A stretch of DNA of 37,887 bases from Candidatus Rokubacteria bacterium 13_1_40CM_68_15. GTDB lineage: Bacteria; Methylomirabilota; Methylomirabilia; Rokubacteriales; CSP1-6. The position numbers and the translations under genes are program-made. Below the pieces are notes generated by a model. It was not told the origin of the DNA. It made no database searches and saw only the letters and a program-made list of their open reading frames with translations. Location: positions 1 to 37,887 of the forward strand of contig MNEG01000071.1 in NCBI GenBank assembly GCA_001917585.1. Direction: 5' to 3'. This document shows, piece by piece, positions 29,347 through 37,857 of this stretch. Every line of letters starts with the position of its first letter. Position 1 is the stretch's first letter.

Positions 29347-30414
29347 TCAGTACGCGAACGGCCAGACACGGAAGTAGCTGCGGATGTTCCGCCACAGCCG
29401 GTTCAGCCCCTCGGGTTCGACGACGAGGAAGACGATGATGAGGGCCCCGAAGAGGATGAGCCGGAGGTTGGGGATGATGTTGAGCACCGACGCCTCGGAA
29501 AAGAACAACCCGCCGAACGCTTCCATCGCGTAACGGATCACGATGGGCAGCAGCGTGACGAAGATCGCCCCGAAGACCGAGCCCTGGACGGACCCGAGCC
29601 CCCCGATGATGATCATCGCGAGGTAATCGATCGACACGTTGATCTGGAACTGCTCGTAGTTCGCCACCCCGAGATAGTACGTGTAGAGGACGCCGGCCAC
29701 GCCGGCGTAGAACGACGACACGGCGAAGGCCAGGAGCTTGTAGCGGAAGATGTTGATGCCGATGAGCTCGGCGGCGATGTCGTGGTCGCGGATCGCGATG
29801 AAGGCGCGGCCGATGCGACTCCGCATGAGGTTCATCGTTCCCACCAGCGCGAGCACGACGAAGACGAGCAGGAAGAAGTACATCTGCACCTGGGAGGCGA
29901 TGCGGTATCCGAAGATCTCCGGGCGCGGCACCTCGATCGACGCCTGCACGCCGCCGCTGATGAAGGTGACGTGGTTGATCGTCCACTCGATGATGAGCTG
30001 GCCGGCCAGGGTGGCGATGGCCAGGTACAGGCCCTTGATGCGCAGCGACGGCATGCCGACCACGGCGCCCACCGCCGCCGCCATCAGGCCGCCGGCCAGG
30101 AGGTTGACGGGCCACGGCGCGCCGAGCCGCACCGCGAAGTTCGCCGCCGTGTAGGCGCCCACCGACATGAAGGCGCCGTGGCCGACCGAGATCTGGCCGG
30201 TGTAGCCCACCAGGATGTTGAGGCCGAGCGCGCCGATGATGGCGATCGAGCAGAGATTGACGACCGAGAGGTAATACTCGTGGACGCTGAGCGGAAGCAC
30301 GACGAAGAAGAACACGGCGAGCGCGGCCACCGTCCACTTTGCGATCGGCAGCGGATAGAGCGCCATGTCCGCCTCGTACGTCGTCTTGAGCACGCCGCAC
30401 TCGCGATGAATCAT
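29347..30414 (-). CDS. livM: Branched-chain amino acid-type ABC transporter permease LivM (paralog 1)
   Basis: Start at ATG 30414: MIHRECGVLKTTYEADMALYPLPIAKWTVAALAVFFFVVLPLSVHEYYLSVVNLCSIAIIGALGLNILVGYTGQISVGHGAFMSVGAYTAA. Confidence 0.95.
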   Translation of the reverse strand: MIHRECGVLKTTYEADMALYPLPIAKWTVAALAVFFFVVLPLSVHEYYLSVVNLCSIAIIGALGLNILVGYTGQISVGHGAFMSVGAYTAANFAVRLGAPWPVNLLAGGLMAAAVGAVVGMPSLRIKGLYLAIATLAGQLIIEWTINHVTFISGGVQASIEVPRPEIFGYRIASQVQMYFFLLVFVVLALVGTMNLMRSRIGRAFIAIRDHDIAAELIGINIFRYKLLAFAVSSFYAGVAGVLYTYYLGVANYEQFQINVSIDYLAMIIIGGLGSVQGSVFGAIFVTLLPIVIRYAMEAFGGLFFSEASVLNIIPNLRLILFGALIIVFLVVEPEGLNRLWRNIRSYFRVWPFAY

Positions 30415-30448
30415 GGTGTACTTCCACCGATCGTGGTGGAGGATCGGA

Positions 30449-30593
30449 GGGTCCCGGGCTGGGCGGCACCCCTGTGAGACCCGTATCTTCTGGGTACCGC
30501 GTCGGCCCCGGCTGCGAATCGTGGCCCGAATACGTCGCGCAACGCAGCGTCGATTTGCGTGGTCGAACAGGGGCGCCGTCCGGCCCGGGACCC
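30449..30593. repeat. Long imperfect inverted repeat in the livH-livM gap: arms 30449-30481 and 30561-30593 (33 nt each, 28/33 match), ~79-nt loop
   Basis: Left arm GGGTCCCGGGCTGGGCGGCACCCCTGTGAGACC; reverse complement of right arm GGGTCCCGGGCCGGACGGCGCCCCTGTTCGACC. Confidence 0.9.
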
Positions 30594-30622
30594 TGCATTG
30601 CTCGAGCGCGTCAGGTTGATGT

Positions 30623-31516
30623 TCATATCCTTTCGATGATGCGCTTGCCGAAGATGCCATACGGTCGAATCATCAGCGCCAGGATCATTAGCACGTACGG
30701 CGCGAAGTCCTTGGTCCCGCCGCCCACGTAGGGGTCGACGTAGCCGGCGGCGACGTTCTCGACGATCCCCACGATGAGGCCGCCGACGATCGCGCCCGGG
30801 ATCGAGTCGAGCCCGCCCAGGATCACGACCGGGAAGACCTTGAAGCCGACGAGCGCGAGATGCACGTCCACGCCGAGGAGGCTCCCCCACACCACACCGC
30901 CCAGGGCGGAGACGACGCCGGTCATCGCCCACGCCAGCGCGAAGTAGCGCTCGACGTTGATACCCATGGCCATGGCCACCTGCTGGCTGTCGGCGACGGC
31001 ACGCATCGCGATGCCCTTGCGCGACTTGAGGAAGAACCAGCCGAACCCGGCGAGGAAGGCGAGGCTCACGACCGCGCCGACGATCTGGATGGGCGGGATG
31101 AAGAGCGGCCCCAGCACGAACGGCTCGTCGCTGATCGGTAGGGCCAGGTTCTTGGTGTCGGCGCCCCAGGTGAGCGGCCCGATGCCGCGCAGCACCGCGG
31201 CCAGCCCGATCGTCGCCATGACGACGGCGATGACCGGGCGGCCGATGAGCTTGCGCAAGACCGCGCGCTCGAGGCCGAAGCCGAACGCGATCATGGCGGC
31301 GAGTCCGCACACGACCGAGAGCCAGAGCGGCGCCTTGTAGGACAGCAGGAAGGCGACGACCACGAAGCCGGCGATCATCACGAACTCGCCCTGGGCGAAG
31401 TTGATGGCGTCGGTCGCCTTGTAGACGAGGACGAAGCCGAGCGCGATCAGCGCGTACATCAGGCCGATGAGCACGCCGTTCGAGAGCAGGAGGAGCGAGA
31501 ACTGCCAGTCAAGCAT
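30623..31516 (-). CDS. livH: Branched-chain amino acid-type ABC transporter permease LivH
   Basis: MLDWQFSLLLLSNGVLIGLMYALIALGFVLVYKATDAINFAQGEFVMIAGFVVVAFLL...GVVWGSLLGVDVHLALVGFKVFPVVILGGLDSIPGAIVGGLIVGIVENVAAGYVDP. Confidence 0.96.
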   Translation of the reverse strand: MLDWQFSLLLLSNGVLIGLMYALIALGFVLVYKATDAINFAQGEFVMIAGFVVVAFLLSYKAPLWLSVVCGLAAMIAFGFGLERAVLRKLIGRPVIAVVMATIGLAAVLRGIGPLTWGADTKNLALPISDEPFVLGPLFIPPIQIVGAVVSLAFLAGFGWFFLKSRKGIAMRAVADSQQVAMAMGINVERYFALAWAMTGVVSALGGVVWGSLLGVDVHLALVGFKVFPVVILGGLDSIPGAIVGGLIVGIVENVAAGYVDPYVGGGTKDFAPYVLMILALMIRPYGIFGKRIIERI

Positions 31517-33446
31517 GGGCGGGGCTCCCCTCGACGTCCTCGAGGTGCACGCGCGACTGGATCGTCCCCTGCCGGCCGTCCTCGTACGTGATGGTGGTCG
31601 TCATCGCCACCTCGGCCTTGCCCGAGTAGAAGGCGTCGACGACGGCGGCGTACTTCTCGGCCACGAAGCGCCGGCGGACCTTGCGCGTCCGGGTGATCTC
31701 GGCGTCGTCGGCATCGAGATCCTTGCTGAGTAGCAGGAAGCGCCGGATCTTCGTGGCGTCGGGCAGCGTGGCGTTGCACTTGGCGATCTCGTCGCGGAGG
31801 AGCCCGCGGATCTCCGGCTTCTGCGAGAGGTCGGCGTACGACGTGTAGGCGAGACCACGGCGCTCGGCCCAGTTGCCGACGGTCGAGAGATCGATAGCGA
31901 TCATCGCCGTCACGAAGGCCCGATCGTGGCCGAAGGCGACGGCCTCCCGGATGTAGGGGCTGAACTTCAGCTTGTTCTCGATGAACTGGGGCGCGAACGG
32001 CGTGCCCTCACTGAGGGTGCCCACGTCCTTGGCGCGGTCGATGATGACCAGGTGGCCGCGGGGATCGATGAAGCCGGCGTCGCCGGTGCGATACCAGCCG
32101 TCGTGGTCGACGACCTCGCGCGTGGCCTCGTCGTTCCTGTAGTAGCCCTTGAAGATGCCGGCGCCGCGCACCAGGACCTCGCCCTTGTCGGCGATGCGGA
32201 CCTCGATGCCGCGGCACGGCCGTCCCGCCGAGTCCGGATTGGCCTCACGATCGGGCTGCAGTGACACGAGGCCGGTCGTCTCCGTGGAGCCATACACTTG
32301 CTTGAGATTGATGCCGAACCCGCGGAAGAAGCGAAACGTGTCGGGGCCGAGCGGCGCGCCGCCCGTCAGCGCCCACCGCGTGCGACGGAGGCCGAGCTGG
32401 TCGCGTACCGGCCCGTAGACGAAGAAGTCGCCGAGCGCATAGCCGAGCCGCAGCCCGAGAGGGACCGGCTTGCCGTCGGCGCGCAGGATCTCGACGCGCT
32501 CGGCGACCGCCCGGCTGCGCTCGAAGATCCAGCGCTTGAGCGGCGAGGCGTCCGCCGCCCGCACGAGGACGCCGGTCAGCATGTTCTCCCAGATTCGCGG
32601 CGGCGCCAGCAGCGTCGTCGGTCCCAGCTCGCGGAGATCGCGCTGCACGGTCTCGGGGCTCTCCGGGCAGTTGACGGTGAACGCGGCGGCGAGGCTCGAG
32701 AAGAGCGTGTAGACGGCATCGCCGGCCCACGCCATCGGAAGATACGCGAGGTAGTCGTCGCTGAGCCGGACGTCCTCCTCTCTCATGAACGTCTCGGCGA
32801 AGGCGATGGCGTTGGCGTGGGTGAGCATCGCGCCCTTGGGATTGCCGGTCGTGCCCGACGTATAGCAGATGTTGGCGACGTCGTCGCGCCGCCCCCTGGC
32901 GATCTCTTCCGCGAAGAAGGCGGGATGCTGCCGGCCGTACTCGCGCCCGAGCTCCTGGACCTCGGTGTAGGACTTGAGCCACTCGTGGCGGTAGGTGAGC
33001 ATGCCCCGCGGATCGTCGTAGACGACCAGACGGACCATCGGGAGCTCGGCCTTCAGCGCGACGACCTTGTCGACCTGCTCCTGGTCCTCGGCGATGATCA
33101 CCGACACCTCGGCGTGGTTCCAGACGTAGGCCAGCTCCTTGGCGATGGAATCCTGGTACGCCGGGACCGAGACCCCGCCCAGGCACTGCGCCGCCACCTG
33201 GGCCCAGTACAGACGCGGGCGGTTGTCGCCGATCACGGACAGCCGGTCGCCGCGCCTGAAGCCGAGAGCGGCCAGCCCGAGCGCCAGATCGCGGACCTGA
33301 TCTCGGTACTGAGTCCACGTGTGCGTCTGCCAGATCCCGCGATCCTTCTCGCGCATCGCCGGTCGGGCGCCGTATTGCTCGGCGTTGCGCAGCATGAGCT
33401 TGGGCAATGTGTCGACGGTCGTCGAAATCATTTCACCGCTCGCCAT
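31509..33446 (-). CDS. Long-chain acyl-CoA synthetase-type AMP-dependent ligase (first codons may be repeat-derived; alternative start at internal ATG 33431)
   Basis: MISTTVDTLPKLMLRNAEQYGARPAMREKDRGIWQTHTWTQYRDQVRDLALGLAALGFRRGDRLSVIGDNRPRLYWAQVA; YTSGTTGNPKGAMLTHAN; VYGSTETTGLVSLQ; GWYRTGDAGFIDPRGHLVIIDRAKDV. Confidence 0.94.
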   Translation of the reverse strand: MASGEMISTTVDTLPKLMLRNAEQYGARPAMREKDRGIWQTHTWTQYRDQVRDLALGLAALGFRRGDRLSVIGDNRPRLYWAQVAAQCLGGVSVPAYQDSIAKELAYVWNHAEVSVIIAEDQEQVDKVVALKAELPMVRLVVYDDPRGMLTYRHEWLKSYTEVQELGREYGRQHPAFFAEEIARGRRDDVANICYTSGTTGNPKGAMLTHANAIAFAETFMREEDVRLSDDYLAYLPMAWAGDAVYTLFSSLAAAFTVNCPESPETVQRDLRELGPTTLLAPPRIWENMLTGVLVRAADASPLKRWIFERSRAVAERVEILRADGKPVPLGLRLGYALGDFFVYGPVRDQLGLRRTRWALTGGAPLGPDTFRFFRGFGINLKQVYGSTETTGLVSLQPDREANPDSAGRPCRGIEVRIADKGEVLVRGAGIFKGYYRNDEATREVVDHDGWYRTGDAGFIDPRGHLVIIDRAKDVGTLSEGTPFAPQFIENKLKFSPYIREAVAFGHDRAFVTAMIAIDLSTVGNWAERRGLAYTSYADLSQKPEIRGLLRDEIAKCNATLPDATKIRRFLLLSKDLDADDAEITRTRKVRRRFVAEKYAAVVDAFYSGKAEVAMTTTITYEDGRQGTIQSRVHLEDVEGSPAHA

Positions 33447-33719
33447 TTTTGGTCATTTCACCGCTCGGCTCGCCCGTCGGACGGTCTCACCTCGCACATT
33501 CCGGTCATTTCACCGCTCGTCGTTTTCGGTCATTTCACCGCTCGGCTCGCCCGTCGAACGGTCTCACCTCGCACTGCCATTCCGGTCATTTCACCGCTCG
33601 GCTCGCCCGTCGAACGGTCTCACCTCGCACTGCCATTCCGGTCATTTCACCGCTCGGCTCGTCCGTCGGACGGTCTCGCCTCGCACTGCCACGCTCGACG
33701 CGGCTCACCTCGCACTGCC
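33428..33719. repeat. Compound tandem repeat between livG and the AMP ligase (~25-bp and ~52/56-bp units), extending into both neighbouring coding ends
   Basis: TCATTTCACCGCTCG exact at 33428, 33453, 33505, 33530, 33586, 33642; TCACCTCGCACTGCC exact at 33564, 33620, 33705 (one mismatch at 33676, truncated at 33487). Confidence 0.95.
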
Positions 33720-34496
33720 ATCACGTTTCTCGCCCAGATAGGCGCGGATGACGGCCGGGTTGCTGCGCACCTCGTCGGGCTTGCCCTCGGCGATCTTCTG
33801 CCCCATGTCGAGAACGGCCACCCGGTCGGAGATGTCCATCACCACGCCCATGTCGTGCTCGATGAGGGCGATCGTCGTGCCCCACTCCTCGTTGACGTCG
33901 AGGATGAAGCGCGCCATGTCCTCTTTCTCCTCCTGGTTCATGCCGCCCATCGGCTCGTCGAGCAGGAGGATCTTGGGATCCAGCGCGAGCGCGCGGCCGA
34001 GCTCCACCCGCTTCTGCAGCCCGTAGGGCAGCGAGCCGGTGGGCCGCCGTCTCAGATCCTGGATCTTCAGGAAGTCGATCAGGTCCTCCACCCGTTTGCG
34101 GTGCGCGACCTCCTCCTTCTGGGCCAACCCCCAGTACACGAACGAGCTCAGCACGCCCGCCTTCATGTGCACGTGACGACCCAGCATGAGGTTGTCGAGC
34201 ACGGTCATGCCGCGGAAGAGCGCGATGTTCTGGAACGTGCGCGCCACGCCCAGCGTGGCGATGGCGCTCGGGTGGTGCTCGGTGATATCGACGCCGTCGA
34301 GGACGATGCGGCCGCTGTTCGGGTGGTAGAAGCCGTTCACCATGTTGAGCAGCGTCGTCTTGCCGGCGCCGTTGGGGCCGATGACGGACAGCATCTCGCC
34401 GCGCGGCACGTCGAGGCTCACGCGCGTGACCGCCTGCACGCCGCCGAAGGCCTTCGACACCTCGCGGATCTCGAGCTGCGCGCTCACGACAGCCAC
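33705..34496 (-). CDS. livG: Branched-chain amino acid-type ABC transporter ATP-binding protein LivG
   Basis: VSAQLEIREVSKAFGGVQAVTRVSLDVPRGEMLSVIGPNGAGKTTLLNMVNGFYHPNSGRIVLDG...LPYGLQKRVELGRALALDPKILLLDEPMGGMNQEEKEDMARFI...LIEHDMGVVMDISDRVAVLDMGQKIAEG; GTG start at 34496 or 34487. Confidence 0.96.
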   Translation of the reverse strand: MAVVSAQLEIREVSKAFGGVQAVTRVSLDVPRGEMLSVIGPNGAGKTTLLNMVNGFYHPNSGRIVLDGVDITEHHPSAIATLGVARTFQNIALFRGMTVLDNLMLGRHVHMKAGVLSSFVYWGLAQKEEVAHRKRVEDLIDFLKIQDLRRRPTGSLPYGLQKRVELGRALALDPKILLLDEPMGGMNQEEKEDMARFILDVNEEWGTTIALIEHDMGVVMDISDRVAVLDMGQKIAEGKPDEVRSNPAVIRAYLGEKRDGSAR

Positions 34497-34646
34497 CTCT
34501 TTTTGTCGGATGGGGCCTCGACGGCCCCCTCCGAGGCCTCCCCCAGAACAGGTTGCGCCGGCAAAGCCGGCGCTCGCACCCGCCGATGTCCCGGTTCGTG
34601 GCTCGACGCCGCGCGCCGGCGCACCATCGCGCTCACGACAGCCACC
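34479..34646. repeat. 19-bp direct repeat (34479-34497 and 34628-34646, CGCGCTCACGACAGCCACC) bracketing an apparent insertion between livF and livG; the period between copies is 149 bp
   Basis: Exact 19-mer at both positions; the right copy contains the livF paralog 2 stop codon, the left copy contains the livG start codon. Confidence 0.93.
34555..34573. repeat. Perfect hairpin GCGCCGGC-aaa-GCCGGCGC within the livF-livG insert
   Basis: 8-bp perfect stem, 3-nt loop read directly. Confidence 0.9.
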
Positions 34647-35433
34647 GTTTGCGGCGACGGTAGTGCTTCACGTCTCGGTAGCTCTTGCGCTGCCCGACGC
34701 CCGACAGCCCGAGGTAGAACTCCTTGATGTCCTCGTTGTCGATGATCGTCCTCGCGTCGCCGTCGAGCACGATGCGCCCGTTCTCCATCACGTAGCCATA
34801 CTGGGCGAACTTGAGCGCCATCGTCGCGTTCTGCTCGGCGAGCAGGACGGCCACGCCTTCCTCGCGATTGAGCCGGCTGACGATGTCGAAGATCTCGGCC
34901 ACCAGCAGCGGGGCCAGCCCCATCGAGGGCTCGTCGAGCAGCATCAACCGGGGATGGGCCATGAGCGCGCGTCCGATCGCCAGCATTTGTTGCTCGCCGC
35001 CGGAAATATAGCCGGCCATGACGGTGCGCCGCTGCGTGAGGCGCGGAAAGTATTCATATACGCGGGCGAGATCGGTCTTGAGTGAATCGCCGTTGCGCCG
35101 GCTGTAGGCGCCGGTGAGGAGATTCTCTTCGACGGTGAGATGCTCGAAAACGTGCCGTCCCTCCATCACCTGCACGATGCCGCGCCGCACCACCTCGTCG
35201 GGATTGCGGCGATGGGTGGCCTCACCCTGAAACTCGATCGAGCCTTTGGTGACGTCGCCCCGCTCGGTCCGCAGCAACCCCGAGATGGCCTTGAGCGTGG
35301 TCGATTTGCCGGCGCCGTTGGCCCCGAGGAGGGCGACGATGCCCCCCTCGGGAACCTGCAGCGACACGCCTTTCAACACGAGGATCACGTGATCGTAGAT
35401 CACCTCGATGTTGTTGACGGACAGAAGCGCCAC
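34633..35433 (-). CDS. livF: Branched-chain amino acid-type ABC transporter ATP-binding protein LivF (paralog 2), GTG start
   Basis: MALLSVNNIEVIYDHVILVLKGVSLQVPEGGIVALLGANGAGKSTTLKAISGLL...YISGGEQQMLAIGRALMAHPRLMLLDEPSMGLAPLLVAEIF; tail KSYRDVKHYRRRKRWLS nearly identical to paralog 1. Confidence 0.96.
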   Translation of the reverse strand: MALLSVNNIEVIYDHVILVLKGVSLQVPEGGIVALLGANGAGKSTTLKAISGLLRTERGDVTKGSIEFQGEATHRRNPDEVVRRGIVQVMEGRHVFEHLTVEENLLTGAYSRRNGDSLKTDLARVYEYFPRLTQRRTVMAGYISGGEQQMLAIGRALMAHPRLMLLDEPSMGLAPLLVAEIFDIVSRLNREEGVAVLLAEQNATMALKFAQYGYVMENGRIVLDGDARTIIDNEDIKEFYLGLSGVGQRKSYRDVKHYRRRKRWLS

Positions 35434-36755
35434 TACTTCTCCTTGGCGCAATCTCGCATGGTGTAACCGAGCTTCTTGCCTTCCTCCACCGCCGCCGCCT
35501 CGATCTTCGGGCGGACCACCTCGCGCATCGGCTGGATCCAGTCGGAGACGACGCTCCACTTCTTACCGTCCCACTGCTGGACGAGGATGGGGCCGCTCGA
35601 CTCGTGGTCCTCGCAGCTCACCTTCACCGGGTGGGTGAAGCCCTTCATCCCCAACTCCTCGAGCCGCTTGTCGGTGAGGGTGAGGTGCTCGAAGCCCCAG
35701 CGCACCTGCTCGCCGGTCATCGGCTTGTTGCCGTACTGCGCCATCGCGGTACGGACGGCCTCGACGGCGAACATCGCGTTGACGATGCCGCGATTGTAGA
35801 GCGGCTCGCCCATGCTCTCTTTCTTGCCGGCCCCCTTGCCCTTGTCGTAGACGTGCTTGGCGATCTCCTGGAACACCTTGAAGTTCGTGCCGGGAGCGTG
35901 GAACGTCGCGCCCTTGTAACCCTTGGCGCCGTCACCGGCCGGCACCACGTCGGAGTCGTTGGCCGACCACCAGTTGCCGATGAAGTGGTCCATCTTGAAG
36001 TTGATGGAGGCCGCTTCCTTGATGCCGACCTGGTTCATCACGCCCCAGCCCGACATGAAGACCCAGTCGGGATTGAGACGGCGCACCTGCAGCCACGTCG
36101 ACTTCTGCTCCTGGCCGGGATGATCGACCGGCAGCAGGGTCAGCTCGAACCCGAACTGGCGCGCCAGCGTCTCCAGCGTGGGGTTCGCTTCCTTCCCGTA
36201 GGGACTGTTGTGGTGGACGTGGACGATCTTCTTGCCTTTGAGCTTGTCGAGCCCGCCCTCTTGAGTACCGATGTAGCGGATGACGGCGGAGGCCTGGCTC
36301 CAGTAGTTGGTCGGGAAGTTGAACACCCACGGGAACCAGCGCCCGTCCGACGAGGCACTCATGCCATAACCCATCGACAGGATCGGCGCCTTGTCCACCG
36401 GCGCCTTGGGAATGAGCTGATAGGTGATCCCGGTCGAGTACGGGTTGACCACGACGGCGCCGGTCGGGCCCTTGCCCTTGAGACGCTCATAGCATTCCAC
36501 GCCCTGCTTGGTGTCGTATTGCGTCTCGCACTCTTCCCAGGCGAGCTTGACGCCGTTGATACCCCCGTCGCGCTCGTTCACGAGCGTGAAGTAGTCGACG
36601 AAGCCGTTGGCGATGGGGATCCCGCTCGGCGCGTAGGGACCGGTGCGGTAGACCAGCAGCGGGACGAAGACTTCCTTGGCCTGCGCGAACACGGCGGGAG
36701 CCGCGGGGCCCGCCATCACGGCCAGCGCCAGCACGGCGATCAGGATTTTGCTCAT
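35433..36755 (-). CDS. ABC transporter periplasmic substrate-binding protein (Peripla_BP_6/LivK type, paralog 2)
   Basis: MSKILIAVLALAVMAGPAAPAVFAQAKEVFVPLLVYRTGPYAPSGIPIANGFVDYFTLVNERDGGINGVKLAWEECETQYDTKQGVECYERLK... Confidence 0.95.
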   Translation of the reverse strand: MSKILIAVLALAVMAGPAAPAVFAQAKEVFVPLLVYRTGPYAPSGIPIANGFVDYFTLVNERDGGINGVKLAWEECETQYDTKQGVECYERLKGKGPTGAVVVNPYSTGITYQLIPKAPVDKAPILSMGYGMSASSDGRWFPWVFNFPTNYWSQASAVIRYIGTQEGGLDKLKGKKIVHVHHNSPYGKEANPTLETLARQFGFELTLLPVDHPGQEQKSTWLQVRRLNPDWVFMSGWGVMNQVGIKEAASINFKMDHFIGNWWSANDSDVVPAGDGAKGYKGATFHAPGTNFKVFQEIAKHVYDKGKGAGKKESMGEPLYNRGIVNAMFAVEAVRTAMAQYGNKPMTGEQVRWGFEHLTLTDKRLEELGMKGFTHPVKVSCEDHESSGPILVQQWDGKKWSVVSDWIQPMREVVRPKIEAAAVEEGKKLGYTMRDCAKEK

Positions 36756-36780
36756 GACATCCTCCTCTTTCGCACTGCCA

Positions 36781-37857
36781 CTAGTGTGGGAACGGCCAGA
36801 GTCGCAACTTTTCCTTGGTGATCTGCCAGAGACGCGCGAGCCCCTGGGGCTCCACGATCAGAAAGAAGATGATGAGAGCCCCGAAGACCATCAGCTCGAT
36901 CTGTTTCTGCAGCGCCACCGGCAGCCCGATGCCGATGAGATGGGGCGCGTTGGTCAGGAAGATGGGCACCAGCACGATGAAGCCGGCGCCGAGGAACGAG
37001 CCCAGGATACTGCCGAGGCCGCCGATGATGACCATGAACAGCACGAGGAAGGAAAGCGCGATGTCGAACGCGAGCGTCTCTGCGCTGCCGAGATAGAGGA
37101 ACACGAACTCGGCGCCGGCCACCCCGCAGTAGAACGACGAGATGGCGAAGGCGAGCAGCTTGGTGCGGAGTGGGCGCACGCCGATGATCTCGGCGGCGAT
37201 GTCGCGGTCGCGGATGGCCATCCACGAGCGGCCCACGCGCCCGCGCACGAGGTTCTTGGCCACCCACGCGAAGACGACGACGAGGCCGAGGGCGACGACG
37301 TAGCGGACGGCCGCGGTCGCCTCCGGTCCGGTCACCATCACGCCGGCCACGGTGCGCGGCGGCGCGGTGATCGTGCCCGACGGCGCATAGTTGACGAACC
37401 ACGCGACCTTGTTGAACAGCCAGAGGAGAAAGAACTGGGCGGCCAGCGTGGCCACGGCCAGGTAGAAGCCCTTGATGCGCAGGCTCGGAATGCCGAACAC
37501 GATCCCGACGCCGGCGGCGACGAGGCCGGACAACACGAAGACGAGGACCACGTTGAGCGACGGAAACGCGGTCGTGAGCTTGAACGCGCTGTAGGCGCCG
37601 ACGGCCATGAAGCCGCCGGTGCCCAGCGAGAGCTGGCCGGCGTACCCCGTCAGGAGATTGAGCCCGAGCGCCGCGAGCGCGTAGATGAGAAACGGGATGA
37701 GGACTGCCTGCAGCCAGTACTCGTTGGCGACGAGCGACGGCACCAGGAACGCAGCCGTGAGCAGCACGGCGACGAAGATGCGGTCCTGGACGATCGGAAA
37801 GATCGCTTGATCTGCGGCGTAACTCGTCTTGAACTGTCCCGCCTCGCGGTAGATCAC
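36781..37857 (-). CDS. livM: Branched-chain amino acid-type ABC transporter permease LivM (paralog 2)
   Basis: MIYREAGQFKTSYAADQAIFPIVQDRIFVAVLLTAAFLVPSLVANEYWLQAVLIPFLIYALAALGLNLLTGYAGQLSLGTGGFMAVGAYSAFKL; N-terminus parallels LivM paralog 1. Confidence 0.95.
   Translation of the reverse strand: MIYREAGQFKTSYAADQAIFPIVQDRIFVAVLLTAAFLVPSLVANEYWLQAVLIPFLIYALAALGLNLLTGYAGQLSLGTGGFMAVGAYSAFKLTTAFPSLNVVLVFVLSGLVAAGVGIVFGIPSLRIKGFYLAVATLAAQFFLLWLFNKVAWFVNYAPSGTITAPPRTVAGVMVTGPEATAAVRYVVALGLVVVFAWVAKNLVRGRVGRSWMAIRDRDIAAEIIGVRPLRTKLLAFAISSFYCGVAGAEFVFLYLGSAETLAFDIALSFLVLFMVIIGGLGSILGSFLGAGFIVLVPIFLTNAPHLIGIGLPVALQKQIELMVFGALIIFFLIVEPQGLARLWQITKEKLRLWPFPH

Noticed and set aside
30415-30660. N-terminal extension of LivM1 and of other ORF-track models (e.g. 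28085-30598, 34633-35559, 23411-24466)
   Set aside because: These are open-frame read-ins upstream of the conserved starts. Internal starts with family-typical N-termini (MIHRECG..., MRQILAI..., MALLSVNN..., MGGRWLIV...) fit better.
33428-33719. Possible CRISPR array or rolling-circle origin iterons
   Set aside because: Repeat spacing is irregular (25/52/56) and the 'spacers' are themselves repeated. There is no Rep or cas gene, and the array is confined to one operon junction.
34500-34560. Rho-independent terminator in the livF-livG insert (GC hairpin near a T-run on the + strand)
   Set aside because: Transcription is on the minus strand, where the run is A-rich and follows the hairpin, so the canonical U-tract is missing.
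36766-36780. cgcactgcca near the LivM2-SBP2 junction matches the livG-ligase repeat motif (TGGCAGTGCGA, 11-mer)
   Set aside because: Short single match next to a plausible SD leader. It could be coincidence or a shared leader sequence, so it is not counted as an additional repeat copy.
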